A stretch of 6,622 nucleotides of DNA. Origin: Bacteroidales bacterium Bact_16. Its GTDB lineage: Bacteria > Bacteroidota > Bacteroidia > Bacteroidales > UBA932. The stretch spans positions 1-6,622 of the forward strand of contig LUZH01000337.1 of NCBI GenBank assembly GCA_001602885.1, given 5' to 3'. The translations under genes and the position numbers were made by a program. This document shows, one piece after another, positions 1-6,622 of this stretch. Under the pieces are notes generated by a model that had not been told where the DNA came from, made no database searches, and saw only the letters and a list, made by a program, of their open reading frames with translations. Numbering within the stretch: the first letter of the stretch is position 1; each line of letters opens with the position of its first letter.

Positions 1-2208
1 TTCCAGAACAAGGTCTATGAGATCGGCGAAAGCACCGCCAACCGCCACGGCAAGGTCTACGTCAGCGGTCACGTCCGCGACGTCTCCAGCGGCGAGCCGC
101 TCGTGGGCGTGTCGGTCTACGACGAGAAGTCCGGCGCCTATTCGGTCACCGACGCCGCCGGCTTCTACCGGGTTCCCCTCCCCGTCGGCGACAACACCCT
201 CAACCTGAGCGGCTACTCCCTCGAGGACATGCACCTCTCGCTCAAGGTCTGGGACGACGGCGTGCTCGACGTCGTGATGAAGGAGAAGGTCCTGGCGCTG
301 AAGAGCGCCACCGTCTCCGCCGACGCCGTCTCGCACCACCGCGACGCCAAGATGGGCATCGAACGCGTCCGGATGGAGGTGATCAACAAGATCCCCAGCG
401 CTTTCGGCGAAAGCGACATCATCAAGGCCGTCCTCACCCTGCCGGGCGTGAAGTCCGTGGGCGAGGCCTCCAGCGGCTTCAACGTCCGCGGCGGCTCCAC
501 CGACCAGAACCTCATCTTGTTCAACGACGGCACGATCTACAACCCCACGCACCTGTTCGGCATCTTCTCCGCGTTCAACCCCGACGTCGTCAGCGACGTG
601 GAGCTCTACAAGAGCAGCATCCCCGCCGAATACGGCGGCCGCATCTCCTCCGTGCTCGACGTCCACACGCGCGAGGGCAACGCCAACAAGGTCACCGGTT
701 CGCTCGGCCTCGGCCTGCTGACCAGCCGCCTCCACCTCGAAGGGCCGCTGCGCCGCGGCAAGTCCACCTTCATTCTGGGCGCGCGCACGACCTATTCCAA
801 CTGGCTGCTCAACCTCCTTCCCAAGGACAGCGAATATGCCGGCGGCAAGGCCAACTTCAGCGACATCAACGCGTCGGTTACCCGCAAGATCAACGACGAC
901 AACTCCATCCAGGCCTTCGTCTACTGGTCCCAGGACGGGTTCGACTTCTCGCGCGACCCGTCGTTCCGCTATGCCAACCTCAACGGTTCGCTCAAGTGGC
1001 GCAGCCGCCTCAACAGCCGCCTCAACCTGACGGCCACCGCAGGCTACGACCGCTACGGAGCCCGGCTGGACAACAGCCTGGGCCAGAACCAGCAGTCCGG
1101 CTACCGCATCAGGACGCGAATCGAGCAGTATTTCGCAAAACTGAACTTCCGTTACTCCCTGCGCGACCGGCACAACCTCTCGTTCGGCGTCAACGCCGTC
1201 CTGTATAACCTGCGGCCCGGCATGCAGTCTCCGCTCTACAGCGGCAATTCGCTTGTCAAGACCTGGGACCTGCCTGCGCAGAACGCCCTGGAGCCCGTCC
1301 TCTTCGTCAGCGACAGCTGGACCGTCGACCAGAAACTCACCCTCGAAGGCGGCCTCCGCCTCGGCGGCCTGCTGGCCCTCAAGCGGCCCCGGTTCTACTT
1401 CACGCCCGAGGTGCGCCTGTCGGCGAAATACTCCTTCCGCGACGACCTGTCGGTCAAGGCCGGATTCAACACGATGAGCCAGCACATCCACCTCATCTCC
1501 AACACTTCCTCCGTCTCGCCGATCGACACCTGGCAGCTGTCCACCGACCGCGTCCGGCCGCAGACCGGCTGGCAGGCCGCGGCCGGCCTCTACTGGACCA
1601 GCCCCGACGGGACGGTCGACCTGACCATGGAAGGCTACTACAAGCGCACCCGCCACCAACTCGACTACAAGTCCGGCGCCGTCACGATGATGAACCCGGA
1701 CCTCCCCGACGAGCTTGTGGAGACCTTCGGCCGCTGGGTGTCCTATTCCTATTCGCGCACGCAGCTGCGCGAGATGCAGGACCGCGGCGTCGAGACCATC
1801 AACGGAGGAGCCTGGTACAACGCCCCTTACGACAAGCCGCACGAGGTCAAGATGACGGGCAACTACAAGTTCACGCACCGCTATTCGCTGTCCGTCAACC
1901 TCGACTATGCCACCGGCCGGCCGATCACCCTCCCCGTCGGCGCATTCAAGTATGACGGGCAATGGCGGCTCGCCTACTCCTTGCGCAACACCTACCGCGT
2001 CCCGGACTACTTCCGGCTGGACCTGGCCCTCAACATCGACCCCGGCCACTATCTCCGGCAGTTCTCGCACATGTCCTGGACCATCGGCGTCTACAACGTG
2101 ACAGCCCGCAAGAACGCCTATTCGGTGTTCTTCGACGGCAACAAAAGCTACCTCCTGTCCGTCTTCGCCTACCCGATCCCCTACATCAACCTCAACCTGA
2201 AATTCTAA
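1..2208 (+). CDS. TonB-dependent outer-membrane receptor with carboxypeptidase-regulatory-like domain (5' partial)
   Basis: The frame is open from the first base to TAA at 2206-2208, giving 735 residues. The true start is upstream; the GTG at 103 falls inside a domain and is not a start. Residues about 19-97 form a CarboxypepD_reg-like beta-sandwich (SGHVRD, then GEPLVGVSV, then DAAGFYRVPLPVG). A possible TonB box, LKSATVSA, lies at 100-107. The plug domain spans about 115-230, with LPGV, the FNVRGG motif (R163-G165), DQNL, HLFGIFSAFN and YGGR (211-214). The rest is beta-barrel, ending in a strand with terminal phenylalanine (INLNLKF), the usual outer-membrane barrel signature. The family imports ligands across the outer membrane using TonB energy. 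The wording of the plug and of the last strands (SWTIGVYNV, RKNAYSVFF) matches the Bacteroidota subgroup that pairs with DUF4249 lipoproteins rather than SusC/SusD. Substrate unknown. It is the first visible gene of a three-gene operon. Confidence 0.93.
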   Translation, partial: FQNKVYEIGESTANRHGKVYVSGHVRDVSSGEPLVGVSVYDEKSGAYSVTDAAGFYRVPLPVGDNTLNLSGYSLEDMHLSLKVWDDGVLDVVMKEKVLALKSATVSADAVSHHRDAKMGIERVRMEVINKIPSAFGESDIIKAVLTLPGVKSVGEASSGFNVRGGSTDQNLILFNDGTIYNPTHLFGIFSAFNPDVVSDVELYKSSIPAEYGGRISSVLDVHTREGNANKVTGSLGLGLLTSRLHLEGPLRRGKSTFILGARTTYSNWLLNLLPKDSEYAGGKANFSDINASVTRKINDDNSIQAFVYWSQDGFDFSRDPSFRYANLNGSLKWRSRLNSRLNLTATAGYDRYGARLDNSLGQNQQSGYRIRTRIEQYFAKLNFRYSLRDRHNLSFGVNAVLYNLRPGMQSPLYSGNSLVKTWDLPAQNALEPVLFVSDSWTVDQKLTLEGGLRLGGLLALKRPRFYFTPEVRLSAKYSFRDDLSVKAGFNTMSQHIHLISNTSSVSPIDTWQLSTDRVRPQTGWQAAAGLYWTSPDGTVDLTMEGYYKRTRHQLDYKSGAVTMMNPDLPDELVETFGRWVSYSYSRTQLREMQDRGVETINGGAWYNAPYDKPHEVKMTGNYKFTHRYSLSVNLDYATGRPITLPVGAFKYDGQWRLAYSLRNTYRVPDYFRLDLALNIDPGHYLRQFSHMSWTIGVYNVTARKNAYSVFFDGNKSYLLSVFAYPIPYINLNLKF

Positions 2209-3449
2209 TGAAGACAAACATATTTACCCGCATCGCGGCGCTCGGCGCCCTGCTGCTCTCCGCAGCCGCCTGCGTCTTTCCTTACGAGGTCGACCTCGAG
2301 CAGAACGGAGACGCACCGCTCGTCGTCGAAGGGGACATCCACATCGGTGGGACGACCCGCATCCTGCTGAGCCGGCTCAGCCCCATCGATGCCGTTTCCC
2401 CGGGCTCGCTGAGCTACGGTTCCTATTACGATTCCTACGCCGCATCGGGTCCCTATATCACCCCGTTCGGCTGGGCGCAGGGGACCATCGTCGGCGAAGA
2501 CGGCACCAGCGTGGGCAGCTGGCTCGACAGATACAACGACAGGGTCGAGCTGGTGTTCGACACCAGCGGACTCCGGAAGGACCAGCGCTACCGGCTCCAT
2601 CTCGAGGTCAGCGACGCCGAAGGCGCAGAGGCCAGCATTTACGAGACAGACTGGATCACCGTCAATGCGGCGCCGGTCATCGACGCGCTGACATTCGACA
2701 AGAACGACGACTACAAGGAACTGTGGATCCGGATGAGCATGCACTGCAACGGTTCGCACTACTTCCGCTGGCGCTATATCGAAGAGTGGGAATACCACGC
2801 CGACATCCAGACAAGCCTGTCATACGACCCCTGGACGCAGGAGGTCGGCTATCTCAGTGGGACAAACCTGTATTACTGCTGGAGCCGGGCGGAATCCTCC
2901 CGGATCCACACCTTCTCCACGGCGGCCCAGACCGACGACCGGTTCGAAGACCTGTCCTTCCATACCGTCCCGCTGAACGCGAGCCGGCTCCAGGTGATGT
3001 ACCGGGTCACCATCACGCTCACCGCAATGAGCAAAGACGCCTATGACTACTGGGAGAACATCCGCAAGAACACCGAAGGGCAGGGTTCGATCCTCGCACC
3101 CATGCCCAGCCAGATGGCCGGCAACCTGCACTGCCTGACCAATCCGTCCGCCCAGGTGATCGGCTTTGTGGACGCCTGCTCGGAAACGACCGGCTCCGTG
3201 GTCTATGACAACGCCCAGTTCCAGTATTACGAGCCCGAAGCCCGGCATCAGATCGAGTTGCAATATGCTTCGAACGATCCGGATACGAACCAGACGATGT
3301 ACAACATGGGATACCTTCCCGTCTCCTCCGAATACGGCATGTCCGGCACCATCGAAAGATTCGCATGGGCTCCGGCTTCCTGCGTCGACTGCCGCCTCAA
3401 AGGCGGAAACAAGACAGTGCCCGAAAACTGGCCCAGCGGGCATAATTGA
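2208..3449 (+). CDS. DUF4249-family outer-membrane lipoprotein
   Basis: This gene encodes 413 residues. The ATG start shares its A with the receptor stop codon (TAATG, 2206-2210), so translation is probably coupled; there is no Shine-Dalgarno, as is common in this phylum. The N-terminus is a lipoprotein signal peptide: Lys2 and Arg8, a hydrophobic core, then SAAAC with the lipidated cysteine at position 22. The +2 residue is Val and acidic residues follow (E27, D29, E31), which fits export to the outer membrane and perhaps the surface (inference). DUF4249 features are PLVVEG at 37-42, a beta-rich N-terminal half, GNLHC at 305-309 followed by NPSAQVIGFVDA, and the C-terminal CVDCR motif (C392, C395) followed by GG and a P-x-x-W ending. 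The length suits the family. The biochemical role of DUF4249 is not known. Its fixed position next to a TonB-dependent receptor suggests a partner lipoprotein that binds or presents ligand, analogous to but unrelated in sequence to SusD. A Tyr/Ser-rich loop near residues 65-85 looks lineage-specific. Confidence 0.88.
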   Translation: MKTNIFTRIAALGALLLSAAACVFPYEVDLEQNGDAPLVVEGDIHIGGTTRILLSRLSPIDAVSPGSLSYGSYYDSYAASGPYITPFGWAQGTIVGEDGTSVGSWLDRYNDRVELVFDTSGLRKDQRYRLHLEVSDAEGAEASIYETDWITVNAAPVIDALTFDKNDDYKELWIRMSMHCNGSHYFRWRYIEEWEYHADIQTSLSYDPWTQEVGYLSGTNLYYCWSRAESSRIHTFSTAAQTDDRFEDLSFHTVPLNASRLQVMYRVTITLTAMSKDAYDYWENIRKNTEGQGSILAPMPSQMAGNLHCLTNPSAQVIGFVDACSETTGSVVYDNAQFQYYEPEARHQIELQYASNDPDTNQTMYNMGYLPVSSEYGMSGTIERFAWAPASCVDCRLKGGNKTVPENWPSGHN

Positions 3450-3454
3450 TCCGA

Positions 3455-5143
3455 ATGATGAAAAAGACGATTATCTTCCTTTCCTGCCTGTTCCTCTCCC
3501 TGCTTCCGATGCAGGGCGCGGAGCAGCCGCGCGAACGCGTATATATTTCCACCGACAAAGAAGTCTATGTGGCCGGCGACGCCGTGTGGCTGTCGGCCTG
3601 GTGCCTGGACGCCGGCAACGGCCGGCTGTCGGATTTCAGCAAGATCGCCTATGTGGAGCTCCATTCCCCGACCGGGATGGTCCAGACGGCCAAGGTCGCC
3701 CTGGAGGGCGGGCGCGGTGCGGGCCGGCTGACGCTGCCCACCACCCTGCCCACCGGCAACTACCGCCTGTTCGCCTACACGCGGCTGGGCGCCTCCGAAG
3801 AAGGTTTCGACCCGCTCACCGGCGCCCGGACCCTGTCCGTGTTCAACACCTTCAGCACCGAGCGGACAGCCGGGGTGAAGGTCGTCAAGGAGGCACCGCA
3901 GGCGGCCGCCGCCCCGGCGGGCGGAACGCTGGAGATCCGCACGGAGCCCACGCGCCACAAGCAGGTCTCGACGGTCACCCTGGTCAACAACGGCACGCAG
4001 CCGGTCGACTTCTGCCTGAGCGTCCGGCACGACGACGGCATTCCCGCGCCTGCGGGCGCGCACCTCGCCGACTTCGTCAGCGCGGTCCGGGCGCTGCCCG
4101 CCGCCCGCGGCTTCGACGCCAGCGTGATTCCCGAATACGAAGGCGAAATCATCCGCTGCCGGGTGACGGGCACGGACGAAGACGGGCTGGAAGCCCTCGA
4201 GGGCAAGCACATCTTCCTCTCTTCGCCGGGATCCGGCGAGAATCTTTATACCGAGACGCTGACGGACGGCGCATCGACCATCTTCACGTCCAACATCTAC
4301 GGCGACCGCGAGCTCTTCCTGGAGATCGAGGACCTCGACAGACGGATCAACTGCCACCTGGAGCTGGAAAGCCCCTTCCTGGACCTGCCGGCCGGGGAGA
4401 TCCCGTCGCTGCAGCTCTATTCTGGCTGGGCCTCCGCGCTGGAACTGCGCGGCCTGGGCATGCAGCTGGGCAAGACCTTCGACTCGGAGCGGCTCTATGA
4501 CGACCTGGGCGTGAACGCCCACCAGATCTTCAACGAGCGCGAACGCGTACGCTACATCCTGGACGACTACACCCGTTTCCCGCTGATGGAGGAGCTCTTC
4601 ATCGAGTTCATCAGCGAGATCCGCGTCCGGCGCGTGAACGGCAGCCGGGAGCTGCAGGTCCGGACGCCGGACAACAACGACGGCTACTACTACCCCACCG
4701 GCAGCGCCCTGGTCCTGCTGGACGGCATCCCCGTGCTCAACCACGAGCGGCTGCTCGCCTACGACCCGCTGCTCGTGCAGTACGTCGACATCTATGAAGG
4801 GTCGTATTTCTTCGGCACGCGGAGCTACGCCGGCGTGGTGAACTTCGTCACCTACAAGGGCACGCTCCCCTCGATGAAGTTCGCGGACAACGTCCGCATC
4901 GTCGACTTCCAGGGCTGCTCCCTGCCGCTCGCCTTCGGCCTCGACAGCCTTGTCCCGGGCAACGGCTACCCGAACTACCGGCAGACCATCTGCTGGCTGC
5001 CGGCGATGACCCTGGCGCCGGGCGAGAGCCTCACCTTCAAATGCAAAACGCCCGCATACGGCGGACGTTTCGACATTGTGGCTGAAGGCCTGGACGCGCA
5101 GGGCACTGCCGTCTCGGGCCGCGCTACGCTGGACGTTCGATGA
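3455..5143 (+). CDS. Secreted MG2-domain protein with C-terminal plug-like domain and no barrel
   Basis: This gene encodes 562 residues. Two tandem ATGs (3455 and 3458) precede a lysine pair and hydrophobic core. I take the first; the second would lose only one residue, and a TTG at 3446 overlapping the previous stop is less likely. A Sec signal peptide ends near MQGA|EQ (cut after residue 22). Cys11 is not in a proper lipobox, so the protein is probably not a lipoprotein. Residues about 28-130 resemble an alpha-2-macroglobulin MG2 domain (VYISTDKEVYVAGDAVW, then LPTGNYRLFAYT). An Ala/Pro linker follows at 147-157, then a beta-rich middle with PEYEGEIIRCRV. Residues about 415-475 look like a TonB-receptor plug (LLDGIPV with D423, VDIYEG, FGTRSYAGVVNFVTYKG). 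The last 60 residues (NYRQTICW to DIVAEGLD) resemble the final Ig-like domain of other Bacteroidota MG2/plug proteins. No beta-barrel follows. It is separated by five bases from the DUF4249 gene, so it is probably co-transcribed. The function is unknown; a periplasmic or surface accessory of the receptor is the likeliest reading. Confidence 0.85.
   Translation: MMKKTIIFLSCLFLSLLPMQGAEQPRERVYISTDKEVYVAGDAVWLSAWCLDAGNGRLSDFSKIAYVELHSPTGMVQTAKVALEGGRGAGRLTLPTTLPTGNYRLFAYTRLGASEEGFDPLTGARTLSVFNTFSTERTAGVKVVKEAPQAAAAPAGGTLEIRTEPTRHKQVSTVTLVNNGTQPVDFCLSVRHDDGIPAPAGAHLADFVSAVRALPAARGFDASVIPEYEGEIIRCRVTGTDEDGLEALEGKHIFLSSPGSGENLYTETLTDGASTIFTSNIYGDRELFLEIEDLDRRINCHLELESPFLDLPAGEIPSLQLYSGWASALELRGLGMQLGKTFDSERLYDDLGVNAHQIFNERERVRYILDDYTRFPLMEELFIEFISEIRVRRVNGSRELQVRTPDNNDGYYYPTGSALVLLDGIPVLNHERLLAYDPLLVQYVDIYEGSYFFGTRSYAGVVNFVTYKGTLPSMKFADNVRIVDFQGCSLPLAFGLDSLVPGNGYPNYRQTICWLPAMTLAPGESLTFKCKTPAYGGRFDIVAEGLDAQGTAVSGRATLDVR
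5124..5143. other. 20-bp convergent 3' overlap between two genes
   Basis: The TGA of the MG2/plug gene (5141-5143, + strand) lies inside the glycosyltransferase coding sequence, and the glycosyltransferase TAG (5126-5124, - strand) lies inside the MG2/plug gene. The last six codons of each gene are therefore antisense to one another. There is no space for a conventional intergenic terminator, so at least one transcript must run into the other gene or end by another means. Confidence 0.9.
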
Positions 5144-6335
5144 GCGGCAGGCCGCGGCTCTTGAGCAGCGCGTTGTAGCGGTCGAGCACTTCCTCGACGC
5201 AGTCTTCCCAGGACCGGACGATGGTCTTGGAAGCCTGCACGCCCACGCGGTGCACCCGCTCCGGGTCGTGGATAAGCTCGCGCAGCAGCTGCGCCATCTT
5301 GTCCGGATCGTTCTCCACGAGGAAGCCGTTCTCGCCGTCCTTGAGGATGGTGGAGGCCGTGGCACCCTCGGCCATCACGGACGGGGTGTGCAGGGCCGCC
5401 GCCTCGCGCACGACGAGCGGGGCGTTGTCGTAGAGCGACGGGAAAAGGAACAGGTCCGACGCGGCATAATAATCGGTAATCTTCGCACGGTCCGTGATGG
5501 AACCCACGAAGGTCACCTTATTGTCCAGCCCCCGTTCGCTGACCAGCTGCTTCATCTCCTCGGCGGCGTAGCCGACGCCGACGAAATACATCCGGAACGG
5601 GACATCCGGGATGCGGGCCAGGGCTTCGATGACCAGGCGGGGATTCTTCTCCCAGATATGCTGGCCCACGAAGAGCAGCACGAATTCTTCGGGCCGGATC
5701 CCCAGGCGCTGACGCGCCTCCACGAAAAACTTCTCGGGATAGTCCGCCACGAGGTCGGAGCCGTTGTCCATCACCTCAACGTGGCCCTTGAAGCCGTATT
5801 CGCGGATCACGTCCACGACGGATTCCTGCGGCACCCAGACCAGGTCCGCGCGCTCATAGAAATCGACGATGGCGTCGATCCAGATGTCCACGGCCAGCTT
5901 GGGCAGGATCCGGGAGAAGTCGTCGCGGTATTTGGAGTGGAACGTGGCCACCATCGGGACCTTCTGGAGGCGGGAGATGCGGTAGGCCGCCGCGCCGGAG
6001 GCGAAGGGGCTGTGCGCATGCACGATCTTGAAGCGGGTCGTGGCCACCTTGGCCAGGTAGGTCGGGTCGATCTCGGCGATGCCGGTCACATAGGGGTGGC
6101 GCTTGGGCACCGGGAACGAGAAATAGTCAAAAACCTTGTAGTCGAGCTGGCTGTAGTCCGCGCTCGGGACGTTGGGCGTGATGACGCACACCCCGCCCAC
6201 CTTCTTCTGCATCCAGTGCGCATAGTTCTCCATGCACACGGACACGCCGTCCATCACGGGCGGAAAAACGTCGCAGAACAGGCCGACATTGGCCTGTTCT
6301 GGAGAAAAAATGGTCGGTCTTTCCATATGAATCAT
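5124..6335 (-). CDS. GT4-family glycosyltransferase (GT-B fold)
   Basis: This is a complete gene of 403 residues. The start at 6335 is chosen because it makes an ATGA overlap with the upstream gene's stop; an in-frame ATG three codons on (6326) is possible. The N-terminal Rossmann half begins at NVGLFCDVFPPVMDGVS (16-32), the standard GT4 glycine-loop region, and includes HAHSPF (106-111) and TFHSKYRDD (131-139), where acceptor-binding residues usually lie. The C-terminal donor-binding half has FVGQHIWEKNP (222-232), FVGVG (251-255), FVGSI (276-280) and FPSLYDNAPLVVREAAA (298-314). In that last motif the usual E-x7-E pair is D303-x7-E311. No signal peptide or membrane segment is seen, so it is a cytosolic or membrane-associated enzyme using a nucleotide sugar. 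The overall wording resembles GT4 enzymes related to diacylglycerol glucosyltransferases, so glycolipid or surface-glycan synthesis is plausible, but donor and acceptor are not determined. It converges on the preceding + strand gene and overlaps it by 20 bp. Confidence 0.92.
   Translation of the reverse strand: MIHMERPTIFSPEQANVGLFCDVFPPVMDGVSVCMENYAHWMQKKVGGVCVITPNVPSADYSQLDYKVFDYFSFPVPKRHPYVTGIAEIDPTYLAKVATTRFKIVHAHSPFASGAAAYRISRLQKVPMVATFHSKYRDDFSRILPKLAVDIWIDAIVDFYERADLVWVPQESVVDVIREYGFKGHVEVMDNGSDLVADYPEKFFVEARQRLGIRPEEFVLLFVGQHIWEKNPRLVIEALARIPDVPFRMYFVGVGYAAEEMKQLVSERGLDNKVTFVGSITDRAKITDYYAASDLFLFPSLYDNAPLVVREAAALHTPSVMAEGATASTILKDGENGFLVENDPDKMAQLLRELIHDPERVHRVGVQASKTIVRSWEDCVEEVLDRYNALLKSRGLPLIERPA
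6274..6301 (-). repeat. Perfect 11-bp inverted repeat (hairpin) inside the 5' end of the glycosyltransferase gene
   Basis: The arms are 6274-6284 and 6291-6301 with a 6-nt loop between them; in the sense (minus) strand the stem reads CAGAACAGGCC, loop AATGTC, GGCCTGTTCTG. It covers codons 12-21 of the glycosyltransferase. In the transcript, a run of five T/U begins five bases after the stem (CGACG then TTTTT), and another T-rich run lies just before it. The stem is well placed to affect early elongation or to act as an attenuator, but the T run is short and set back from the stem, so a working terminator is unproven. The right arm encodes the GLF of the conserved glycosyltransferase N-terminus, while the left arm encodes a variable extension. 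Confidence 0.6.
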
Positions 6336-6622
6336 TCAACTGCCTCGGCGGCGGGCTCCGCAGGGGCCTCCTCCACGGCTTCCACCTCCGCCTTGGCCTT
6401 GCGCTCGATTCCCATCCACTTCAGGTTGTCGGTGAAATAGCAGACGACGAAGGCCACGGCCAGCAGGGCGATCAGCCAGAGCAGGCATTTGCGCCACCAG
6501 GGCGTCCGCTGGGCATACGGGTCTTCGAGCTTCAGCTTCGGATACCTGGCCACGCTGGTGAGCTTCTTGCCGAACAGGATGTTGACCAGGGCCTTGGAGT
6601 TGATGGCCCAGCCGTTGGCGTT
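6332..6622 (-). CDS. C-terminal part of an unrecognised single-pass membrane protein (5' partial at right window edge)
   Basis: Read on the minus strand, the frame is open from the right edge to TGA at 6334-6332, giving 96 residues. A GTG at 6553-6551 could start a 73-residue protein, but the 23 upstream codons (including INSKALVN and LFGKKLTS) read as ordinary coding sequence, and no good start signal precedes the GTG. I therefore treat this as the tail of a longer protein. A charged stretch (YPKLKLEDPYAQR) leads into WWRK and a hydrophobic segment at about residues 46-63, which fits one membrane span. A short Lys/Glu-rich region and an acidic Ala/Glu/Pro tail (EAPAEPAAEAVE) close the protein, a low-complexity end typical of disordered tails. 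The stop overlaps the glycosyltransferase start as ATGA, so the two are almost certainly co-translated and may work in the same envelope pathway. I do not recognise the family. Confidence 0.7.
   Translation of the reverse strand, partial: NANGWAINSKALVNILFGKKLTSVARYPKLKLEDPYAQRTPWWRKCLLWLIALLAVAFVVCYFTDNLKWMGIERKAKAEVEAVEEAPAEPAAEAVE

Noticed and set aside
103..105. GTG as the start of the TonB-dependent receptor
   Set aside because: The frame continues upstream to the window edge, and the 34 codons before it already encode the beginning of the carboxypeptidase-regulatory-like domain.
1962..2207. N-terminal extension of the DUF4249 frame upstream of 2208
   Set aside because: This part overlaps the receptor barrel out of frame, is Pro/Arg/Leu-rich, and would bury the lipoprotein signal peptide that begins at the ATG at 2208.
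2285..2298. 14-bp perfect palindrome in the DUF4249 gene
   Set aside because: About one perfect palindrome of this length is expected by chance in a few windows of this size. It lies in coding sequence with nothing around it to suggest an operator.
3487..3489. Cys11 of the MG2/plug protein as a lipidation site
   Set aside because: The residues before it (IFLS) do not make a lipobox and the hydrophobic core would be too short. A signal peptidase I site near residue 22 fits better.
4223..4239. 7-bp stem with a 3-nt loop inside the MG2/plug gene
   Set aside because: Short GC-only stems are common at this base composition, and no T run or gene boundary is nearby.
3166..4500. 444-codon plus-strand frame overlapping the end of the DUF4249 gene and the start of the MG2/plug gene
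   Set aside because: It runs out of frame across two well-supported genes, is Arg/Pro/Gly-rich, and has no domain signal. It is not evidence of a frameshift, because both genes are intact in their own frames.
5118..5158. GC inverted repeat near the convergent gene ends as a bidirectional terminator
   Set aside because: The stem is only six base pairs, the loop is 29 nt, and there is no T run on either strand.
3248..5365. 705-codon open frame on the minus strand, antisense to the MG2/plug gene
   Set aside because: Long antisense frames are expected opposite GC-rich genes. The translation is Arg/Ala/Val/Asp-rich with no recognisable domain, while the + strand product has a signal peptide and clear domain motifs.
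5076..6440. 454-codon open frame on the plus strand, antisense to the glycosyltransferase
   Set aside because: It is a shadow of a complete, clearly recognisable GT4 gene. Its translation is His/Val/Arg/Gly-rich and has no family features.

Overview
The window looks like a piece of chromosome from a GC-rich member of the Bacteroidota. Base composition is roughly 60-65% GC by eye. The pairing of a TonB-dependent receptor of the carboxypeptidase-regulatory-domain type with a DUF4249 lipoprotein is, to my knowledge, essentially confined to that phylum. The high GC suggests a Bacteroidales lineage of the Alistipes/Rikenellaceae sort rather than Bacteroides proper, but this is only a guess from composition. 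Coding density is almost complete, and there is no non-coding stretch longer than a few bases.

The left 5.1 kb (+ strand) holds three tightly packed genes that read as one operon. The first is a TonB-dependent outer-membrane receptor whose N-terminus lies outside the window. The second is a DUF4249-family lipoprotein whose ATG shares its first base with the receptor's stop codon. The third, five bases further on, is a secreted protein with an N-terminal macroglobulin-like MG2 domain, a beta-rich middle, and a C-terminal plug-like domain with no barrel behind it. All three carry or are expected to carry export signals, so together they suggest a cell-envelope complex. The DUF4249 protein sits where a SusD-type partner would be in a glycan-uptake operon. 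The ligand cannot be told from the sequence, and no glycosidase or other catabolic gene is visible.

The right 1.5 kb (- strand) runs towards the first operon. It holds the C-terminal end of an unrecognised single-pass membrane protein that enters from the right edge, coupled by an ATGA overlap to a complete GT4-family glycosyltransferase. The glycosyltransferase resembles enzymes that build glycolipids or surface glycans. Its 3' end overlaps the 3' end of the MG2/plug gene by 20 bp on opposite strands. A perfect 11-bp inverted repeat with a 6-nt loop lies just inside its 5' end and is followed by a short T run in the sense strand.

I found no RNA gene, insertion sequence, CRISPR array, attachment site or convincing promoter or terminator. 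The most interesting items are the non-Sus receptor/DUF4249/MG2-plug operon, the barrel-less plug domain, and the hairpin at the start of the glycosyltransferase gene.
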